NCBI GenBank assembly: GCA_964610205.1
Contig: CAZSVI010000043.1
Location: forward strand, 1 to 27,086
Direction: 5' to 3'
Source of the DNA: CAZSVI01 sp964610205
Lineage (GTDB): Bacteria > Bacillota > Clostridia > DSM-8532
Length of the DNA: 27,086 nt
In this document: positions 1 to 7,860 of the stretch, piece after piece
Position numbering within the stretch: position 1 is the first letter of the stretch
How the letters are laid out: every line of letters begins with the position of its first letter
Program-made: the position numbers and the translations under genes
Notes under the pieces: model-generated
What the model saw: only the letters and a program-made list of their open reading frames with translations
Databases searched by the model: none
Told to the model about the DNA's origin: nothing

Positions 1-2
1 CA

Positions 3-998
3 GATGCAAAACACAATTTATCTATTGAACCCAGATTGAAAGCAGCAGTGGAACCATCTGGCGGCTTCAGTAAAACAGGTAGAACCACAAAGAAGACTAC
101 TGAAACCGGTAGAAAAGCTGTAAAAGAAGCTACTAAAGGAATGATAAAAACATTAAAAAAGTCGGTTAAAACTGCCGGATATACTACCAAAGCTACTATA
201 AAAACTTCACAGGCAGCAGCCAAAACAACATCTAAAACTGTAGCAAGGTCTGCACGAGCATCTAAAAGAGCAGTACAGCAAGCCCGAGTGGCAGCAAGAG
301 CAGTAGCTTTCACTGTAAAGGCTACTGCAAAGGCAATTGCCATTACTATAAAGGCAACCATAGTAGCTGTTAAGGGTCTAATAACCTTGATTGCTGTAGG
401 CGGATGGATTGCTATTGCTATTATTCTGGTGATTTGTCTTGCAGGTTTTTTGTTGAGTTCAGTTTTTGGAATCTTCTTATCCAATGAAAGCTACAACCAT
501 AATACAATGACTATGACAGAGGTTATCAACGAGCTTAGTGAAGAATTTATAACTGAGTATGAACAGATAAAAGAACAGTATTCCTATGATACTCTGGTGT
601 TGTCAGGAAACGCAAATGTCTCAGTAAACAACTGGCATGACATTCTGGCGGTCTACGCTGTCAGGGTTACTGATAGTGTGGAAAATAGCATGGAGGTTGC
701 AACTATTGATAATGTAAAGAAGAACATTTTAAGGAGTGTCTTCTGGGATATGAACAGCATTGATTATTGGCTGGAGAGCATTGAGTATGAAGAAACAATA
801 ATCACTATTGATGAAGATGACAATGAAGTTGAAGAAACGGTTACCACAACTGAAACTATCCTGTATATCAATGTGTCATCTAAATCCTGCTGGGATATGA
901 AAGCTGAATATAACCTTAATGAGCATCAAGTAAAAATGCTGAATGAGCTAATGCAGGATGAGTATAAAGAGCTATTCTTGCAGCTTATTGGCGGTTAA
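3..998 (+). CDS. ICE conjugation membrane protein, CD1107/CD1108-like, 5'-partial and lacking the C-terminal peptidase domain
   Basis: The frame is open to the window edge, so the true start lies upstream; the TTG at 36 is only the first possible start inside the window. The protein begins with about 105 residues rich in Lys, Thr and Ala in a repeating pattern, then one hydrophobic membrane segment (about residues 113-147 counted from 36), then an extracellular region with a Glu/Thr-rich insert. Tn1549-type elements encode proteins of this build that end in a C40/CHAP-like peptidoglycan hydrolase domain, used to open the cell wall during conjugation. Here the protein stops with ELFLQLIGG, at the point where that domain should begin, and the next gene starts 29 bp later. 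I infer loss of the hydrolase domain. Family assignment is from memory of the family pattern, not a search. Confidence 0.7.
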   Translation, partial: DAKHNLSIEPRLKAAVEPSGGFSKTGRTTKKTTETGRKAVKEATKGMIKTLKKSVKTAGYTTKATIKTSQAAAKTTSKTVARSARASKRAVQQARVAARAVAFTVKATAKAIAITIKATIVAVKGLITLIAVGGWIAIAIILVICLAGFLLSSVFGIFLSNESYNHNTMTMTEVINELSEEFITEYEQIKEQYSYDTLVLSGNANVSVNNWHDILAVYAVRVTDSVENSMEVATIDNVKKNILRSVFWDMNSIDYWLESIEYEETIITIDEDDNEVEETVTTTETILYINVSSKSCWDMKAEYNLNEHQVKMLNELMQDEYKELFLQLIGG

Positions 999-1027
999 TT
1001 CAAATTATATGGAAAGGTGGAAGATGT

Positions 1028-1264
1028 ATGAATTATCAAGAATTAAAAGAGAAGGAATATGAAAAGTGTGTAGGGTTATTGGCTGATTTGATTGATCTGG
1101 ATGCAGATACAAGACAAAAGATCCATAAGTACATTCATGGAATGGGGATTAATAACTTTTTTCTGCAAATAGAATCAATGGACTTATCGCAAGAGACTTC
1201 TGAGAAGTTGAAAAGTATAAAAGCCATTATAGAACTATCTGATATAAAAAGGGGGCGAGCATAA
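1028..1264 (+). CDS. Small ICE-associated protein of unknown function
   Basis: This encodes 78 residues, acidic and predicted mostly helical, with no membrane segment and no motif I recognise. A good ribosome binding site (GGAAAGGTGG) lies about 6 bp before the ATG. It ends 1 bp before the RadC-like gene and is surely cotranscribed with it. It could be an accessory partner of the JAB protein or simply one of the many small conserved ICE genes; the sequence gives no function. Confidence 0.65.
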   Translation: MNYQELKEKEYEKCVGLLADLIDLDADTRQKIHKYIHGMGINNFFLQIESMDLSQETSEKLKSIKAIIELSDIKRGRA

Positions 1265-1265
1265 A

Positions 1266-1970
1266 ATGAATAAAGATATACATCATATCGAAAACTTTTT
1301 AAAAGGTCTCACATCATTAACCGGACTGCCCTCCAGAAAAGTTCGTCAGTATTTAAAAATTAATAATCCCTTTAATATTTTAGAGCATCCGCATATCTTG
1401 GAGCCAAATGAGAAGCAGCTTGAAAAGATTGGCTTACTTAACGAGTTCATTTCCTCTTATAATATTTTGAAAATTTATGAGAGCAATGATAAAATTGTGC
1501 TAAATTCGTCAACCATATCAGGCCAATATTTTTCAGCTCTATTAGGTGGGATGAAGGACAAAGAAAGATTCATGGTTGCTTTTTTGGACAGCGGCAACAA
1601 CATAATAGAGACTAAAACTATGTCTGAAGGGAGTATTGGACAAACAGCAGTTTATCCCAGAGAAATATTAAAGTATGCCCTTGCCTGTGATTGTAAATCT
1701 ATGATATTAGCTCATAATCATCCAGGCCGATCTCTGAGCTTTTCTACAGAAGATAAGCTATTGACACAAAGAATAGTTGACATTTTTCATCCCCTTGAGA
1801 TAAAAATCCTGGATCACATTATAGTGGGGGGTAACGCTTATTCTTCTATGGCAGAAAAGGGAGAACTGCCGGATATGAGGAGTGGTGCAGCAAATTATAA
1901 AGCTGTAGTATTAAGTGCAGCTTCTGCAAAAGAAAAGAAGAATGGGTATCATGATATGCAGTTGCGTTGA
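1266..1970 (+). CDS. RadC-like JAB-domain protein of the ICE
   Basis: This 234-residue protein has the JAB/MPN metal-binding signature of the RadC family in its C-terminal half: an upstream Glu-containing strand (GSIGQTAVYPREILKYAL), then AHNHPG followed by S-x-x-D within SFSTEDK. These supply the His, His and Asp zinc ligands. RadC-like proteins are common passengers of ICEs, plasmids and phages; despite the name a DNA-repair role is not established, and a metallopeptidase or nuclease-like activity is only presumed. The N-terminal 90 residues differ from chromosomal RadC, which has a helix-hairpin-helix there. It follows the 78-residue gene with 1 bp between them. About 200 bp of AT-rich non-coding DNA follow before the cargo operon. 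Confidence 0.85.
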   Translation: MNKDIHHIENFLKGLTSLTGLPSRKVRQYLKINNPFNILEHPHILEPNEKQLEKIGLLNEFISSYNILKIYESNDKIVLNSSTISGQYFSALLGGMKDKERFMVAFLDSGNNIIETKTMSEGSIGQTAVYPREILKYALACDCKSMILAHNHPGRSLSFSTEDKLLTQRIVDIFHPLEIKILDHIIVGGNAYSSMAEKGELPDMRSGAANYKAVVLSAASAKEKKNGYHDMQLR

Positions 1971-2104
1971 AGTAACCTTATGAACAATATACTGTGGAAT
2001 TTGCAATTCTTTATATAAAGCTAATAAAGGATACTTTCAGTTTATCATTTAGATATCTCAAATCTTATGTCTATAAAGGATGAATACTAATTTTTTATAT
2101 TTAC

Positions 2105-2133
2105 TTGTTTTTTTCGTTATCTCGAAATATACT
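2105..2133 (+). promoter_or_regulatory. Sigma-A promoter of the HTH-kinase-regulator operon, with inverted repeat in the spacer
   Basis: TTGTTT at 2105-2110 and TATACT at 2128-2133 are separated by exactly 17 bp. The spacer holds the inverted repeat TTCG-N6-CGAA (2113-2126), which could be an operator. Transcription would start about 2140, some 38 nt before the ATG at 2178. The rest of the 1971-2177 interval shows nothing else I can support. Confidence 0.55.
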
Positions 2134-2177
2134 AAGGTTGTTAATAAATTATAAAATATATGGTAGGCGGTGCAAAA

Positions 2178-2384
2178 ATGAAATATTTAACACTCAAAGA
2201 AGTTAGTGAAAAATGGGGTGTTACGAGTAGAATGATAAATTACTATTGTTCTGCCGGGCGTATAACAGGAGCAATTAAGAAGGGAAATTTATGGCTTGTT
2301 CCTGATAATACTGAAAAGCCGATTGATGGTAGGACAAAAGCAGGAAGGTTTGGAGGTGATATATCTTGTCTGAACAACGTATAA
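2178..2384 (+). CDS. Small helix-turn-helix DNA-binding protein
   Basis: I take the ATG at 2178 (MKYLTLKEVSEKWG) rather than the one at 2160, because GGTAGGCGG sits at the right distance before it and the homologous domain starts there. The 68-residue product is almost entirely one winged-helix/excisionase-like HTH (LKEVSEKWGVTSRMINYYC, then a GAIKKGNLWLVP wing). It overlaps the start of the kinase gene by 19 bp, so the two are translationally coupled. Such a gene commonly opens ICE-borne kinase/Trk cassettes. It may regulate its own promoter at 2105-2133, whose spacer holds an inverted repeat; this is inference. An excisionase role is unlikely since a better candidate lies next to the integrase. 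Confidence 0.75.
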   Translation: MKYLTLKEVSEKWGVTSRMINYYCSAGRITGAIKKGNLWLVPDNTEKPIDGRTKAGRFGGDISCLNNV

Positions 2385-3901
2385 GAACCACACAGAATTT
2401 TGTTTTTCGTGCCTTTCTTATGACCACCTTTTTATTGACTGCTTCCATCATGGGGTATCTCTTTCGTTTTATTGGTTTTCCTGAAACTAATATTGTTATT
2501 ATTTATCTGCTTGCAGTGCTAATGACTGCATGGCTTACAAATGGATTTATATTTGGCATCCTTGCGTCGGTGATAGCAACTTTTGCGTTTAATTACTTTT
2601 TTACAGAGCCATACTATACATTTACTGTTAATGATCCGAGTTATATCATAACATTTATCATTATGACTATTACATCTCTCATCACAAGTACTCTTACTTC
2701 TCATGTTAAACAGAGCGCACTCTCAGCGAGAGAAAAAGAGGCAGAAACAAAGGCTGTCTATAACCTTACAAATTATCTTACTGATGCTAACGACATACAT
2801 GATATTGCTGGTATAACTGTAAAAGAGATAAGTGAATGTTTTGCCTGTAAAGCTGCTATCCTTTGCTTCGATAGTAATGGACTACCGGCGTTGTCTTTTA
2901 TTCAGCAGATTACATCAGAAAAGCAAGTACGTAGAAAAGTTGAAGACACAGTAGAGTTCAAGCACAGGATAGAGGGATTGCGAACAGGTTATGATGTTGG
3001 AGAAGAATTTTATGATTGGCCTATTTATGGAAGGGAAAGCATTCTTGGCATTATCAGGATACCAAAAGAAAGAGCGCAAGCAATGACCGAATCTCAGATA
3101 CGGCTTTTACACTCCATGATCGAAAGTACGGCCATGGCAATGGATAGATTCAGGTCTTCTGAACAGCGTATTAAAGAGCGTGAGGAAGCTACACAGGAAC
3201 GTTATCGTGGGACCTTGTTACGAGCAATTTCCCATGATTTACGCACTCCACTTTCTGGTATTATGGGTACAGCAGAAATGCTTATGGACATGACTGCATC
3301 TAATGATCCTCGATATTCTTTATCGGAAAATATTTACAAAGACACGAATTGGCTGCACTCGCTTGTAGAGAATATTTTAAACCTTACTCGATTGCAAGAG
3401 GGCAAATTAATTTTGAATAAGCAAATGGAGGCTGTGGAAGAAGTGATAGGCAGTGCGGTTAACCGTGTTTCACAAAGACTACCGGAACATGAGATTACAG
3501 TCAGTGTTCCAGATGAATTGCTATTTGTACCGATGGATGCCAAATTGATAGAACAGGTTTTGGTTAACCTTCTGGATAATGCTACTAAACATACAATGGC
3601 AGAGGGTGAAATTTGTGTTTCAGTAAGAAAAGATGAAACTACAAATTCTGCAGTATTTGTAGTTAAGGATAATGGTACAGGAATAGCAACAGAAGATTTA
3701 CCACACATCTTCGAGATGTTCCATACATCCCGTACAAAAAGATCCGATGTAAAGTGTGGAATAGGGCTCGGACTTTCTATCTGTGATACTATTATAAAGG
3801 CACATGGGGGAACTATAAAAGCTTTTAATCGTAGTGACTGTCAAGGAGCGGAGGTTATTTTTACGCTCCCTTTGGAGGTGAAAAATAATGAGCAGGTTTA
3901 A
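2366..3901 (+). CDS. KdpD-like membrane sensor histidine kinase lacking the N-terminal KdpD/Usp domains
   Basis: The 511-residue protein starts at a TTG preceded by GGAGG at 9 bp. Residues about 15-115 form four membrane segments of the DUF4118 type found in KdpD, residues about 125-260 a GAF-like region, then a HisKA domain with phospho-acceptor His290 (ISHDLRTPL) and an HATPase domain with N-box Asn405 (LLDNATKH), G1 DNGTGI (435-440) and G2 GIGLGL (465-470). All catalytic motifs are present. KdpD of about 900 residues carries an N-terminal KdpD and universal-stress domain that this one lacks, so it senses by a different route, perhaps through the membrane or GAF parts. The regulator gene overlaps its end by 14 bp. 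It probably senses potassium or osmotic state and controls the adjacent Trk genes (inference). Confidence 0.9.
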   Translation: MSEQRIRTTQNFVFRAFLMTTFLLTASIMGYLFRFIGFPETNIVIIYLLAVLMTAWLTNGFIFGILASVIATFAFNYFFTEPYYTFTVNDPSYIITFIIMTITSLITSTLTSHVKQSALSAREKEAETKAVYNLTNYLTDANDIHDIAGITVKEISECFACKAAILCFDSNGLPALSFIQQITSEKQVRRKVEDTVEFKHRIEGLRTGYDVGEEFYDWPIYGRESILGIIRIPKERAQAMTESQIRLLHSMIESTAMAMDRFRSSEQRIKEREEATQERYRGTLLRAISHDLRTPLSGIMGTAEMLMDMTASNDPRYSLSENIYKDTNWLHSLVENILNLTRLQEGKLILNKQMEAVEEVIGSAVNRVSQRLPEHEITVSVPDELLFVPMDAKLIEQVLVNLLDNATKHTMAEGEICVSVRKDETTNSAVFVVKDNGTGIATEDLPHIFEMFHTSRTKRSDVKCGIGLGLSICDTIIKAHGGTIKAFNRSDCQGAEVIFTLPLEVKNNEQV

Positions 3902-4586
3902 AGAATGTATTCTCGTTGTAGAAGATGATGTACAAATCAGAAACTTTATTTGTTATTCTCTTAAACAGGAAGGTTTAAATTCCATAACCACTGGTACTGC
4001 ACAAGGAGCGCTTGGAATACTTATATCAGAACAGATTGATTTGATGTTACTAGATCTTGGATTGCCTGATTTTGATGGAATGGATGTTATAAAAAAGGTG
4101 CGTGAATGGTCTGAAATGCCTATAATCGTTATTTCTGCACGAGATCAGGATAAGGAGAAAGCTGCAGCACTCGACACAGGTGCTGATGATTACCTGACAA
4201 AGCCATTTTCTACAACAGAGCTCATGGCACGTATTCGGGTAGCCTTACGACATTTATATAAACAAAGCACAAGTAAGACACAAGCCATTCTTTCTGTATC
4301 GGGTTTGCGTATAGATTTAGAAAAGCATTTGGTCTATCTCGACGAAGCAGAACTGCATTTGACCCCTATGGAGTATAATCTTTTGGCTCTCTTTTTTAAG
4401 AACATTGGGAAAGTGCTAACGACAGGATATATCATAAAAGAAATATGGGGTGTGGGTTATGGAACAGATACACAAGCACTGCGAGCACTAATGGCCGGAT
4501 TGCGCCGAAAAATTGAAAAGAATCCTGCAAAACCCCGCTATATAATAACAGAAATTGGCGTAGGATACAGGCTTAAGGATGAATAA
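3888..4586 (+). CDS. KdpE-like response regulator, OmpR/PhoB family
   Basis: The 232-residue protein has a receiver domain (acidic pair EDD at 12-14, phospho-acceptor Asp56 in LMLLDLGLPD, switch Ser in VISARD, Lys in LTKPF) and a C-terminal winged helix of the OmpR/PhoB type (LTPMEYNLLALF, then the recognition-helix region and VGYRL at the end). GGAGG precedes the ATG by 9 bp. It overlaps the kinase gene, so the pair forms a two-component system. A strong terminator follows at 4601-4645, and immediately beyond it lie four CTCACA repeats in the promoter of the Trk operon. Proteins of this family bind tandem repeats with 11-bp spacing, so these repeats are the obvious target (inference). Confidence 0.92.
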   Translation: MSRFKECILVVEDDVQIRNFICYSLKQEGLNSITTGTAQGALGILISEQIDLMLLDLGLPDFDGMDVIKKVREWSEMPIIVISARDQDKEKAAALDTGADDYLTKPFSTTELMARIRVALRHLYKQSTSKTQAILSVSGLRIDLEKHLVYLDEAELHLTPMEYNLLALFFKNIGKVLTTGYIIKEIWGVGYGTDTQALRALMAGLRRKIEKNPAKPRYIITEIGVGYRLKDE

Positions 4587-4600
4587 TTTGTATATGTATG

Positions 4601-4645
4601 AAAGGCTACTTTGGTAAATTTCTGTTACCAGAGTGGCCTTTTTTA
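4601..4645 (+). terminator. Rho-independent terminator after the response regulator gene
   Basis: A long, nearly perfect stem (AAAGGCTACTTTGGTAA at 4601-4617 against TTACCAGAGTGGCCTTT at 4625-4641, loop of 7) is followed by a run of T. It separates the regulatory operon from the Trk operon. Confidence 0.9.
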
Positions 4646-4648
4646 GTC

Positions 4649-4730
4649 CTCACAGAATTCTCACATGAAAGACTTGTTTCTCACACCATCCTCACACCAT
4701 CTTTGTTACTATTATAAATAAATTTATAAA
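4649..4730 (+). promoter_or_regulatory. Promoter of the Trk operon with four CTCACA repeats, probable KdpE-like regulator binding sites
   Basis: CTCACA occurs at 4649-4654, 4660-4665, 4680-4685 and 4691-4696. Within each pair the spacing is 11 bp, and the two pairs are 31 bp apart. The second pair extends to an 11-mer matching at 10 of 11 positions (TTCTCACACCA/TCCTCACACCA). A -10 at 4713-4718 (TATAAA) would put the last repeat over the -35; alternatively TTGTTA (4703-4708) with TATAAA (4725-4730) at 16 bp gives a promoter directly behind the repeats. Both fit activation by a PhoB/OmpR-type regulator. No other copy of the repeat pair was seen near the regulator's own promoter. Confidence 0.6.
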
Positions 4731-4759
4731 TTTAATAAAGATTTGAGGGGATGGAAACT

Positions 4760-5176
4760 GTGAAACAGGTCGATATACCGAAAAGCCAACAAGAATTGAC
4801 TGAATTGTGTCGTACTGTAAGGAAACTTATAGAACAAAGCAAATATCAAGAGAGTGAAATGCTTATTCAAAGTGCTATGGGAAGCCATCCACATGCGCCT
4901 GAGCCGCATAATTTAATTGGTATTCTGCTCGAAAAAAAAGGTGATCATCTGTCAGCTATGAAGCACTTTCGAGCAGCTTGGGTACTTGATCCTACTTATC
5001 TTCCAGCTAGGCACAATTTAGAACACTATGGTACCTTTTTTTCAAAGGGAAAATGTGCATATGATGAAACTGATTGTCTCAGTGAAAAGAAAGAGAATTT
5101 GTATAAAATTGAATATGACCGACGTGGTATTGGTCATGTTGTTGGGAGGGTTAAAAATGAAAATATTAAAAAATGA
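4760..5176 (+). CDS. TPR-repeat protein of the potassium cassette
   Basis: I choose the GTG at 4760 because GAGGGG (4745-4750) directly abuts the ATG at 4751 but lies 9 bp before this GTG. The 138-residue product has about two tetratricopeptide units in the middle (about residues 30-95, for example APEPHNLIGILLEKKGDHLSAMKHFRAAWVLDP written in sections across 50-80) and a charged tail without clear structure. There is no signal peptide. TPRs bind other proteins; here the partner may be the TrkA/TrkH assembly or the kinase, but nothing in the sequence proves it. Its 3' end overlaps trkA-1 by 20 bp, so the genes are coupled. Confidence 0.75.
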   Translation: MKQVDIPKSQQELTELCRTVRKLIEQSKYQESEMLIQSAMGSHPHAPEPHNLIGILLEKKGDHLSAMKHFRAAWVLDPTYLPARHNLEHYGTFFSKGKCAYDETDCLSEKKENLYKIEYDRRGIGHVVGRVKNENIKK

Positions 5177-5606
5177 AAAATCAAGTAATTATTCAATTAT
5201 TATTGGTTGCGGACGTTTAGGTGCTAGTCTTGCCAACACACTGTCTGATCGAGAAGAAAATGTTCTGGTAATAGACCGTGATAAAGATTCTTTTCGTAAA
5301 CTCTCACCTTCCTTTGGAGGACTCACACTTACTGGGGATGCTACAGATATTGATGTACTCCATGCAGCACAAATAGAGAACGCAACCGTGGTAATTTCAG
5401 TTACAGATAACGACAACACTAACATTATGGTCTCGCAGATGGCTAAAGAACTATTCAAAAAAGAGCATGTTATAGCCAGGCTATATGATCCTGAAAAAGG
5501 ATGTGTTTATGGTGAATCAGGTATTGATACGATTTGCCCTGTTCTTCTCTCCATAAATGAGATAAGTAAACTGCTTAGAAATGCAAATGGAGAAAGGATG
5601 GAATAA
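5157..5606 (+). CDS. trkA: TrkA-like regulatory subunit 1 (RCK N-domain only)
   Basis: The start is the ATG at 5157, preceded by GGGAGGG; the longer reading frame back to 5028 overlaps the TPR gene and has no ribosome binding site. The 149-residue protein is a single Rossmann-type RCK/TrkA-N domain with an intact dinucleotide motif GCGRLG at about residues 16-21 and an acidic residue at the end of strand 2 (VLVIDRD). There is no TrkA-C domain. In the cytoplasm such proteins form rings under TrkH/KtrB and gate potassium uptake in response to NAD(H) or adenine nucleotides. It is followed after 1 bp by a second TrkA-like gene, suggesting a mixed ring. Confidence 0.88.
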   Translation: MKILKNEKSSNYSIIIGCGRLGASLANTLSDREENVLVIDRDKDSFRKLSPSFGGLTLTGDATDIDVLHAAQIENATVVISVTDNDNTNIMVSQMAKELFKKEHVIARLYDPEKGCVYGESGIDTICPVLLSINEISKLLRNANGERME

Positions 5607-5607
5607 T

Positions 5608-6276
5608 ATGAAAAAGCATATTCTTTTAATAGGTAGTTTTAACAAGGCACGTTCACTGGGCAATTCGCTGATAAAAAAGAAATATCGTGTGACAGTAATC
5701 AACAACGATTACCAAAACTGCCTTATATTATCTGAAATTGATTCTTTGACTGTTATAAATGGAGATGGAACCAAACCATTTATTTTGGAAGATGCCAATG
5801 CATGGGATGCAGATATTGCTATAGCTCTTACCCAAAATGACGATGACAATTTGGTAATTTGTGAACTATGCAAAAAGAAATTTAATGTTAAAAAGACGGT
5901 CGCACTTATTAATGATCCAAAGAAAACAGATTTCTTTTATAAGATGGGGATTGATTCTGTTGTTTGTGCAGTAAATGCAATTACAAACATAATAGAGCAA
6001 CAGGCATTTCTGGAAGGAATAGCAACATTGTTACCAACAGCTGAAGCACGTATCAGCATAGCAGAAGTCCCCATATCTGGGACTGCACCGGTTGTGGGCA
6101 AAAAGCTATGGGAAATCAACTTGCCTAAAGAGGTTATTATCGGTTGTATCCTTCGAGGTGAAAAGAGTATGATTCCTCGTGGAGATACAAGGATTTTGGC
6201 AGGAGATATGCTTATTCTAATATCATCAGACAAGCAGGAAATGAATGCTATTAAGGAGTTGACTGGACAAATATGA
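5608..6276 (+). CDS. trkA: TrkA-like regulatory subunit 2 (RCK N- and C-domains, degenerate nucleotide motif)
   Basis: The ATG at 5608 (MKKHILLIG) is preferred over 5581 because AGAAAGGA lies about 9 bp before it. The 222-residue protein has a TrkA-N domain (residues 1-125) and a TrkA-C domain (about 140-222). The nucleotide-binding loop reads GSFNKA instead of GxGxxG, and the acidic residue after strand 2 is replaced (VINND). It therefore probably does not bind NAD(H) or ATP in the usual way. Together with the N-domain-only subunit encoded just upstream it may form a heteromeric ring, with one partner binding ligand and the other carrying the C-domains. It overlaps trkH by 4 bp (ATGA). Confidence 0.85.
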   Translation: MKKHILLIGSFNKARSLGNSLIKKKYRVTVINNDYQNCLILSEIDSLTVINGDGTKPFILEDANAWDADIAIALTQNDDDNLVICELCKKKFNVKKTVALINDPKKTDFFYKMGIDSVVCAVNAITNIIEQQAFLEGIATLLPTAEARISIAEVPISGTAPVVGKKLWEINLPKEVIIGCILRGEKSMIPRGDTRILAGDMLILISSDKQEMNAIKELTGQI

Positions 6277-7790
6277 CGATAAAAAATTACTTTTATAATT
6301 GCAACAATTGCGGTAAGTTGATATTATTGATTGGGCTACTGCTTGCCGTGCCACTTATAGTATTGCCATTTTATCCAGATGAAGTACAATTAGCACCTTC
6401 ATTCCTTATACCATCAATTACATCTATAATTCTGGGGTTGGTTTTATGTTTAACATTAAGGCATAATGATAATAGCCTCCAGTGGTCACGTACGATGCAG
6501 TACGGTAATTTGACAGTGTTATTTGCTTGGTTCTATGGATTTTTAGCTGGTGCAACTCCTTTTATGATTTCAGGTCAACTAAGCTTTATACATGCTTTAT
6601 TTGAAGCGGTAAGCGGGTGGACAACCACTGGTCTTTCTGTAGTGGATGTGGAGGTCACTCCGAATATATTCTTATTCCATCGAAGCTTTATGCAGTTTTG
6701 CGGAGGATTAGGCTTTGTTATGGTAATGGTTATGTTTATTCAAGGGAAGCAGTCAATGAATCTTTATAATGCTGAAGGGCATCCTGATAAGCTAATGCCA
6801 AATCTTAAAAGGACAGCACGAATTATCTTATTGATGTATCTGTCTTTTCTTATTTGTGGTACTATATTATATATTCTTTTTGGAATGAACCTATTTGAAA
6901 GCTTGCTTCACACAATGTCTGCTCTGTCTACCGGTGGCTTTTCTACCAGAGTTGATAGTATTGGAGAATATAATAGTCTTGCTATTGAAGCAGTCACCAT
7001 TATGCTTATGCTTATAGGTACAACTAATTTTGCTGTGTTGCTGATGATTACAAAAAGGAAGTTTAAGCAGGTTCAGCGTGTAAGTGAAATTCGTTTTATG
7101 GCAGTGCTTCTTGCAGTGTTTGTTACGCTGACAGCCTTTTCGTTGTTTTACAGGCTTTATATGAGCGCGGCAGAAAGTGTACGGATAGCCTTGTTTAACA
7201 TTGTATCTGCTCTTTCAACCACTGGCTATTCCACTGTATCCTACACGGATTGGCCACCATTTACTGTTGGTATGCTTATATTACTTATGTTGATTGGTGG
7301 AGGTTTTGGTTCAACAGCTGGTGGCATTAAGCTTACTCGAGTATATTTATTATTGCGTATGACTGAGGAAAATATACGCAAGCGCATCAATCCATTGCGT
7401 AGAGTAACAGCACCCAGTTATTATAAAGCGCAGGGCAAGACACCTATTGACAGTAACTTTATTGCAGATACCATGGGCTTTACATCGTGTTACTTTGCTA
7501 TATACATTATTGGTGTGCTGCTTCTTACATTGACAACTAATAGTACCTTTACAGAAGCAATGTTTGAGTTTGCATCGACTTTGGGTACAGTGGGGTTATC
7601 CATTGGATTGACTGGACCAACAACATCATCAGCAACATTGATCATTCAAATGGTTGGTATGATATTAGGTAGATTGGAGATTTTTATTGTCCTAATTGGT
7701 ATATATTCGGGTGTTTTATTATTAAAGCAACGTATGCAAAAAAAATTTGCACAAAGAACTTTATCCCAATACCGTATATTAAAACACTAA
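6273..7790 (+). CDS. trkH: TrkH/KtrB-family potassium uptake channel subunit
   Basis: This 505-residue integral membrane protein has the four pore-loop repeats of the TrkH superfamily: SGWTTTGLS, SALSTGGFS, SALSTTGYS and STLGTVGLS, each with the selectivity-filter glycine. About ten or more hydrophobic segments surround them. It would form the potassium (or Na+/K+) translocating dimer in the cytoplasmic membrane, gated by the two TrkA-like subunits encoded immediately upstream. Translation is coupled to trkA-2 through the ATGA overlap. It is the last gene of the cargo operon; no convincing terminator follows directly, and the riboswitch promoter begins 38 bp after the stop. Confidence 0.93.
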   Translation: MTIKNYFYNCNNCGKLILLIGLLLAVPLIVLPFYPDEVQLAPSFLIPSITSIILGLVLCLTLRHNDNSLQWSRTMQYGNLTVLFAWFYGFLAGATPFMISGQLSFIHALFEAVSGWTTTGLSVVDVEVTPNIFLFHRSFMQFCGGLGFVMVMVMFIQGKQSMNLYNAEGHPDKLMPNLKRTARIILLMYLSFLICGTILYILFGMNLFESLLHTMSALSTGGFSTRVDSIGEYNSLAIEAVTIMLMLIGTTNFAVLLMITKRKFKQVQRVSEIRFMAVLLAVFVTLTAFSLFYRLYMSAAESVRIALFNIVSALSTTGYSTVSYTDWPPFTVGMLILLMLIGGGFGSTAGGIKLTRVYLLLRMTEENIRKRINPLRRVTAPSYYKAQGKTPIDSNFIADTMGFTSCYFAIYIIGVLLLTLTTNSTFTEAMFEFASTLGTVGLSIGLTGPTTSSATLIIQMVGMILGRLEIFIVLIGIYSGVLLLKQRMQKKFAQRTLSQYRILKH

Positions 7791-7827
7791 ATATGCTAAA
7801 TATATTGTTTGGCTAAATTTTAGTTTA

Positions 7828-7856
7828 TTGATACATGAATACAGAATCGGTATAAT
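7828..7856 (+). promoter_or_regulatory. Consensus sigma-A promoter of the c-di-GMP riboswitch
   Basis: TTGATA (7828-7833) and TATAAT (7851-7856) are separated by exactly 17 bp. Transcription would begin at about 7862-7864, which is the very first base of the aptamer. The riboswitch is thus transcribed on its own and not only as the tail of trkH. If the aptamer needs a longer 5' strand than this start allows, an additional upstream start would be required. Confidence 0.7.
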
Positions 7857-7860
7857 TGAT

